This document shows, one piece after another, positions 57,339 to 64,000 of a stretch of DNA of 64,000 nucleotides. The DNA comes from Gnomoniopsis sp. IMI 355080. Lineage: Eukaryota; Ascomycota; Sordariomycetes; Diaporthales; Gnomoniaceae. The stretch lies in contig JAPEVC010000082.1 of assembly GCA_027946555.1 (NCBI GenBank), forward strand, positions 1-64,000, given 5' to 3'. The notes under the pieces are model-generated. The model was not told where the DNA came from. It did no database searches and saw nothing but the letters and a program-made list of their open reading frames with translations. Position 1 is the first letter of the stretch. Each line of letters begins with the position of its first letter. The position numbers were made by a program, and so were the translations under genes.

Positions 57339-60300
57339 GTTGTCGAGAGGAGTTTGACGCCCGCGAGGTACAAAGAGGCAAAGCTTAGGAAAACACAGTA
57401 ATACTGTCCCAGAAGCTCATTTACTTGGGTACACTCGCAGGTTGATGTGGGACCTTGTGAAGGAACAAGACCAGGCAGTGGCTCCGGGAAATAAGCGAGA
57501 GTTTATATACAGAAGCTCGTTGCTCCCTGGTGATGAGATGAACTAGCGGGTCCTGGTAAAAGTATCACAAGGGGAGCAGCGGCATGAGCAGGGGGGATAA
57601 CGATCTAAGACTTTGGTCGGATGAGGATGGTGGTATGTGTGGTATGAATCAGTAGTCGAGAGGACTAGTACTCCAAGGGACGGCGAGGGCCTTTGTGGGC
57701 GAGGTCGTGTGAGCAGGCTCGTGGTTCGGGGCTCACGAGACGGGCCACCATGCAGAATGTGGGGTGGTATTATTGAGAGAAGAGACACAATTATATGAAA
57801 GAAATACCCACGATGACCAAATAGAGGGACACTTTCAGGGCGGTGTGGCTGAACACGAAAGGCCGAGCTAGGAGTTCAGATGGCGCGACATGTACGCACT
57901 GACTGGAGGAGCCCGGTCTCCTTGAGACGGGGGCCGGAGATGGGGACAATCTGGAATAGGCACAGGGTCACGTCTAGGTACATACTATGTAGTATTCTTA
58001 GGTGCCTGTTGTTAAACGCATGGGAGGGGATGGGACGAGATGGACCCGAGGAACTCTCGCCCCTGCCCACTGTGTACGATGCAGGCCGGCTGGGGGCGAA
58101 GCATGCCGCTGGGGAAGGAAAAAAAAAAAAGAGGCTATGCGATGTCAGCATTGGTACCTGGATAGGCCCACGAGATTGCATACTCGTGCAGACTCGAGGG
58201 GGATAATGCTTGTAAGGATAGGAGAGTCGTGTAGTAGACGACAGGCTGAGGTGTTGTGGCACAACCAAGTTTCCACAGATATGCATATCTAGGTATATAG
58301 GTAGGCAAAAAGCTTGTGCCTGGGTGCAGAAACTTGGTTGATGGAGATGGTCTGAGACACGGGGAAACAGTGACAGTGGTTATTTTACTGGGCAGATCCG
58401 CTTATGAGATCAAGAGAGAGAATGCTACATACCTAACTAACTAACACAACGTTTACAGTGGGCCCTGAGACCAGCGGCTGGAATCCGGCAAACTGATGGA
58501 CAGGCTGGCGGGTGGATCTGTAGCGCGGCACGAAACAAAACGGGATCCACAATACATGGCTCAGTACCAGCAAACAGACTCGAGGTTGAGAGGATAGACC
58601 CTGTCGATGTGAAGCGCAATCGGGATGTGCTAAGTAGAAAGCCGACTTGACCTCCAGCCAGCCTGCCAGTCACTCAGTCACTCGGTCAGTCACCCACTCA
58701 GCACCTGTCATGAATTAGTGTAGGCCAAGGCGTGGGATTGCCCACATTCTTGTTTCCTCGAGTCCGACATTGCGCAGCTGAATACTTTACCTAGTACACA
58801 TGATGTAGCATGCATGACCTGCGATACATAGTACTAGCATGCTCTGACCCTCCCCCCCCCGGAACAGCGCAAGAACTGAAGGATGAAGGATGAACGAATT
58901 CGTGCTTACGAGTACTTTGGATCATAGCACGTAGATCATAATCTTACAATGGTGCTTAGATAGTTGGTTATAGGATGTTGAATTCGTGTCAATATGTGGC
59001 GGTCATTGTCTGGATGGGCAGAGAATGGACGGTTGATTAGGAGGTACTTTACTTAGAAGGCAGTAGGTTTACATACTTGTAGTACTATGTTACTTAGGTC
59101 CTGAGTGGGCTGGGCGGTAGTTGCACGGCTAGCTCACCCCGGATTTTACAAGCAAATCCCTGCCAAGCATCGCGGGCCGAACTGTGGGCCCCTGACGATG
59201 ATCCATTTTTGGAGAAGAGTACCGCGGTACCACCAGTGCATGGCCTGTACGTCAAAGCCGAACCGGAATGTGGTGCAGCTTCGCTTTGCTCCTATTTTTC
59301 TCTCGTTGCTCGCTGCAAGTCGTCCCATCTCACTAATGCATCGTAGAAATATCGAAAAAATGTAATCTTGTTCCTTGCAGGTCGCTACCAGGACAGTGTC
59401 GTGTATGCAAGGTATCCAAGATCTCGCCATGATCTTGGTCCACAATGGCTCATCACACCTGATGCACTCCTACGCTGGAAGCGACGGGGCCCAGCCAACA
59501 CAATTTGACAGCTCATACATGGTAGCCGCTTGGAAATCTGGGGAAAGTGTCTCTCTAGGGTCATTCCGTCCATGTCCATGTGACAGTGTTGATGAGGGCT
59601 GCACTCTTCGTCGACGGAGCGACTACTACTCCTGACGAGACAGGCGGCTTGTTACTATTTTGGATCTCAAATATCGACCTGGTTTGCTTAGTGACACGCA
59701 AAGCACATACACGTTCTCCTCAGGGGCTGTTATTGTGGCAGGCCTCTGTCAAGCGGGCGGTCAAGGCTCAGGTCGGAACAAGGCTCTTTCCACGCGTCCG
59801 TCGTTTCGTCTTGAACATTTGTCCCGAGGAAACGCTGAAAACTCAACCACTCTCGGACCAGTCACGATGCTGCATGAAAGAGTGCAATTTCTTGTTCATC
59901 CCCACCTCCTCTCAATTCTGTCCACACGCGGCTGCATCAGCGCACACAAGACGTCCTTTAGGTCTTGTTCTAAAACCCCTGGCCGAGTTCTCCTGCGACG
60001 CTGCGTGCGTGCGTGCTGCGGACAGGTGGGCACTAGCCAGGCTGGCCATGCCACTTCACCATGGAATTGTTTTCGGTGACATGGCCCGCTACCGCCTGTG
60101 ATTTGCTCACCGGACCACTGCACAAGCTCACTAGAGTCAGCGCAAAGGAAATTGAGGCCCCTTCCCCCTCTCTCTTCTGTTTGCCTCCGCCGTCCTGGGG
60201 CCATACATAGTACCGAGTACAAAGTAAAAAAACAAGCATCGTCATTTGCATGCGCGCTCCTCTCCAATCATTCCCGCGCCCTAGTGAGGGAGGGGGGGGA

Positions 60301-63300
60301 GGTCACGAGCCTCGAGTCAGTGCAACCATGCACGTGCCATGCAAGGCATGCTGACAATCCGGGACAAGCGATGCCGATTCTAGCGACTTTGGTGCAGGCG
60401 ATCAGCAAATTCAGGGAGGTAGAAGAGGAATCATTTCCGTCTGCTGACTCCAAAAGGGTTTGACGAATGGTGCCTCCATCCGCCATCCTGTTGCCTGTTG
60501 GGGGGGGGGGGCGGCTCTCTAACCCTGGAAGAGACCCCTGTCCGCGCCAACTCGCCCAACTAGTTCTAAATCGTCAGTGTGCATCTGGGCTGCAGCATTT
60601 GCTGGAGAACTCGTGATTTGACGCCGACTGGGAACTCAGGGAACCATAATCTGGAATCCGGTAATTTCGATACCTCTTGTTACTTTTCTGCTGCTGTACG
60701 GCGTGGAACCTCTACGCTGGCCATGCGAAATACGATGCCTCTCGAGGAACTCCTCGCACCCAGCCTGACCAGACATGTCTACTCGCACTCAACTGCTGTA
60801 ATACTCCAGGCCTCCCCAAACAGCGTTGATTGTCCCAGAGCGTGCACATGTATCAGTGATTTCATACCGGGCCCAAATTATTGGCGATACAACAAGCCTT
60901 GGCGCGTCATAGTCTAAATAGACAAAGTGCGGTACGCTGTCTAGAACGTAACCTCAGCGTGGTGTTCCCGCAACAAAGCCAAAACACGCGGTTCCATGAT
61001 TTAATGGACTACGACATTGTCTCTTGTCGCGGTACCCAGTGAACGAACTGTCTTGTGTGTCAAACTCGACGTGTTCACTTTCTTCTTTCTTGCTCTCTCG
61101 CTGTCTCGGCATAATTCCTGGCCTGTCAAGCATCCAAAAAGAGGTCATCATCTGCTCCATTCCTGTTGGCCGGATAGAAGATGCCGACTAGGTGTCACAA
61201 CTCCGAGGTCTTTCAAGAAATCGATATTTGCTGGACGGGAACGCGTGGATCGGAGATTAGGAACTAGGCCTAGACACATTTGATCCACCGCGGCCCAAGG
61301 GTCGGTCATCTGAACGCCTCCAAACAAAAAACTACTGCACATCTGCCGCCGCTAGAACTGCCAGAAGTAAAACAAGCTACAGCCACTCCGGCGACACGGC
61401 GCGCCCGCCAACGTCGTAATAATAAGCGCGGCTTTAAATCAAAGATTATGGAAGGTTATAAGCAATAGAGCCGCTGGGCTCTATGGAGTGACACGAGGAG
61501 GAAAGTCGGTGACTAAGTATGTACGTACCATTGCAACATGGGGACAAATTTCTATAGAGTGGAACAAACCACCTAGAGAAATCCCCAAATCTTTGAGACA
61601 CCCACGCCCAAGAGTCTGGAGCTTTGCGGTACCCACACCTGCCGTTACTTTGGGGAAAGAAGAACATGTCTCACTCGACACACACGATGGGTTCCATCAG
61701 CCCATCAGATCTTCGTTCCCCTTACCCATGGAAGATCGTCACGCAGACAGCCGAAAGGTAGGGCAGGCCTATCAAATTTGGGCTGGGTACACCTTCGCTA
61801 CTGTCGGCGCTCTAGAACGTGATCGGCGTGTAGCCGGACTCGATTGCAGGTGATGTGAAGCTTTTCACAAGCTATGCCAAAAAAAAAAAAAAAGGAAGAA
61901 AAGAAGGGAATTGTACAGTACGTAGTACCTACTTCTTACGTACAGAGGTATTCACAAGTCGGCGGCAGCATTCCCCATCCAGTGGCTTCGTAATATCGCC
62001 AGTCTCCCCCGCTGGACAAATCTGCAGGAGTTCATTTCTGTTCTCCTGCGCAGCCTCTCACGTCATTCCCCCGCCTTTCCCCCCAAATTTTGATATACAA
62101 CTCATCAATTTTTGAAGCTCTCTGGAGTATCGTTACCTACCAACCACATTGGTATTGCTTCTTTTCCATATTAGGGTCCATACAGTAGCCACTAGTACTC
62201 CACTCAAAGCCTCAGGATACCTCTTTTTTGCAACCAAGAAACATCGGGGGTCGCCTGCGCCCGCAGCGGGGCCCCCCCGGCTCTGTACCTCCTCCTCACC
62301 GTGGAGCGTTGCAATAGGTCGTTACTTCTAGATTTACTCACTTACCTTTCGCTCGACTCCGGCACCACCGCCTTAACCCCCATCTGCTTGCTCCCGTCCA
62401 AGTCTGTGATGTCCGGATGCACAAAGCGTGACGTTCCGATTGAGGGAAGGTGGCGGGTGACAGACCTCGGGGCCCCTTTTCTGTGACTACAGCTTCCCGA
62501 GCCTTGGGAAGACTGTTCCCCGTTTCTACGGGGTGGTGCTCAATCTCGTGTTTTCGGGGATTCCAAGGGTATTTTTGCTCTTGTAGATGCGTTGTCGGGG
62601 GGGGGGAGTATAATAGATGACGACATGCGCAAAGAAAAGCCTAGCCTAGCTTCTGTTTTGGGTTTTCTGTGCGAACGTTACTTGGGGCTATTGCAACTAT
62701 CACCTATCACACGTCTAAGGTTTACAATCCCAGAGAGTTGCCGAGTCCTTCCGGTGCCTGCCTTGTTCCCGGGCTCTTCCCTCCCTCAACAAAAAGAATG
62801 GATCTGAAATGCATATTGCATCTTTTGCCACGTTTTTGTGACACAGCAGCTCACTCGCGACGGCTGTGTGACCCGGGCAACTAGATGTTCGGAACGGGCA
62901 TCAAGGTTGACTGTTTTTTCTGCCAGTGCGACTGCGTTGCGAAACTCATCGCTACTTGCGCGCCCCCCTCCGGCCATTGGAGGCCCAGATGCCCCCCGTT
63001 CTATGACTGGCTTCCTAGTCAGTGTTTGTATCACTGCAATTCCTGCGAAGCTTCGCCTCAAGAATTTTGTTTTTGGGATGAACGGGCTCTGTTGACACTG
63101 AGCTTGGTGGAAAATTTCGGCCCTGTACCAAATTTGGGGAGACAGTATTCGCACTACACTGTACGTTTCGCATGGAGCTTGAGAAAAAGTGCATCCATTA
63201 GTGGCCCCAAGAGATTTCTTCGTTGCTAGGTACCTAAGGTAGCACTGCTTTCCGCTTGTATTTGGTAGGCCGAATGGATGTCTAAGGCCGCCTCAAAGAT

Positions 63301-63632
63301 GGTTGTCTCCGTCTGTCCCTTTCACAGACTTGTAATCAATCTCACCGACGCCTTGCACCCAAAACGTGGAGAGCCAACCAGAGTGGTTTTCCCGATTCCC
63401 TTTGTATGTAGACCTTATTAAGGATGTATTGAAGTATGCTCATGCCACCGATACGAGAATGCAGTCCAAAATAGAGGCACCATCCGCCTGTGTACGGACT
63501 GCTGATGCAGTGCACTGGTGTAAATTCTGCAGCTCAAGATTCCGAGTTACGAAAGTCATTTCTCTTACGATTTGGGCTCGGCTTGGTACGATAGCATATT
63601 ATAGTTGTGCGCTGAAACTTACGCGCGCGGTA
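57339..63632. other. Gene-poor terminal stretch
   Basis: More than 6 kb with no defensible gene. The first few hundred bases are the glutaminase promoter. The longest frame (59580-60101 plus, 173 codons) has no recognisable features. The stretch contains homopolymer runs (C10 near 58851, G11 near 60500, A14 near 61880), a CAGTCACT simple repeat, and scattered TACCTAGGTA-like motifs. I see no transposon ends, transposase or telomere repeats. Confidence 0.45.
58667..58701. repeat. CAGTCACT simple repeat
   Basis: Imperfect tandem CAGTCACT/CGGTCAGTCACC units. Confidence 0.7.
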
Positions 63633-63854
63633 CTATTTACAATTTGAGCAATCCAACACATACTCAGACTTCGGGCACTTGATGCGATACTCAATGAGGG
63701 AAACCTGGGGCAAAGCTTCCAGTACGTACTGTTGTATATTCAACTTGAACCATAAGATACACTTTCCAATTTTTTCAGGAGGCAGTCCATACAGAAAGCC
63801 ATTGTTGTCCGCTACTGCGAGAGGTCCACCTTGAGATGACTGCACATCGAACAT
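63633..63854 (-). CDS. Hypothetical small protein or gene fragment
   Basis: 73 codons from an ATG in a purine context (AGCAGAATG), preceded by an in-frame stop. The composition looks protein-like: a start MFDVQSSQGGPLAVADNNGF, a central amphipathic part, and a C-terminus with three cysteines (KCPKSEYVLDCSNCK). No family is recognised. It may be a short gene, a fragment of a decayed gene, or an exon of a gene continuing beyond the window. Confidence 0.3.
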   Translation of the reverse strand: MFDVQSSQGGPLAVADNNGFLYGLPPEKIGKCILWFKLNIQQYVLEALPQVSLIEYRIKCPKSEYVLDCSNCK

Positions 63855-64000
63855 TCTGCTTCAACTTGCCAACAATGCACAGCCAGTGAGCTCTTGTATT
63901 TATCAGAAAAACATCTGGTCAACTCAATTGTTTGAGAAGGAGTCAGTGTGCTAATTTTATTCCATAGTCGCTTATGGCTTTTCTGATGTGCTGGTCCAGG

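Noticed and set aside
59580..60101. 173-codon plus-strand frame
   Set aside because: No domain, no splice extension, and overlapping open frames of similar quality on both strands.
60495..60515. Long G and C homopolymers (also near 11877, 35819 and 58851) as possible regulatory G tracts
   Set aside because: Single runs without the four-tract spacing needed for a G-quadruplex, and common in intergenic DNA of such genomes.
62885..63229. Cysteine-rich 114-codon plus-strand frame, considered as a small secreted protein
   Set aside because: No signal peptide, irregular cysteine spacing, and an equally long frame overlaps it in another phase.

Overview
The window is nuclear DNA of a filamentous ascomycete (Pezizomycotina, most likely Sordariomycetes). 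The signs are short GT-AG introns of about 50-100 bases with CTRAY branch sites, protein-coding genes on both strands separated by 0.5-3 kb, balanced base composition, and a typical euascomycete gene set: single-gene ISWI, fused C1-tetrahydrofolate synthase, a BUD2-like RasGAP, a GtaA-type glutaminase and an IEC3 subunit. I found no rRNA, tRNA, CRISPR or intact transposon.

Layout. 1.8-12 kb holds housekeeping genes: ISWI remodelling ATPase (+), eIF3i (-) and C1-tetrahydrofolate synthase (+). A ferric reductase (-) follows at 13-15 kb. From 15.1 to 24.5 kb genes are sparse and those present look damaged: a coiled-coil gene (-) with an in-frame UGA followed by CUA and an unmatched last splice, and next to it a decayed C2H2 zinc-finger pseudogene (-). 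From 24.5 to 35 kb come a BUD2-like RasGAP (+), cyclophilin-40 (-), D-aminoacyl-tRNA deacylase (-) and CCR4-NOT subunit NOT3/5 (+). From 38 to 44.5 kb come a C2H2 regulator (+), a yellow/MRJP-like secreted protein (+) and mitochondrial NADP-isocitrate dehydrogenase (+). From 46 to 57 kb come endosulfine/Igo1 (+), MYG1 (-), IEC3 of INO80 (+), a NAPE-PLD-like hydrolase (+) and a secreted glutaminase (-). The last 6.6 kb hold no gene I can defend beyond one short ORF at the very end.

The genes are mostly independent housekeeping functions, not a cluster. Themes do recur: chromatin remodelling (ISWI, IEC3), mRNA and translation control (eIF3i, NOT3/5, Igo1, DTD), and NADPH, folate and mitochondrial metabolism. 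Two metabolic genes (C1-THF synthase, IDH) have N-termini that suggest two protein forms from one locus, one mitochondrial and one cytosolic. The most unusual signal is the UGA-CUA interruption inside an otherwise continuous coiled coil at about 19.12 kb. It could be a readthrough site, a retained in-frame intron, or plain gene decay.
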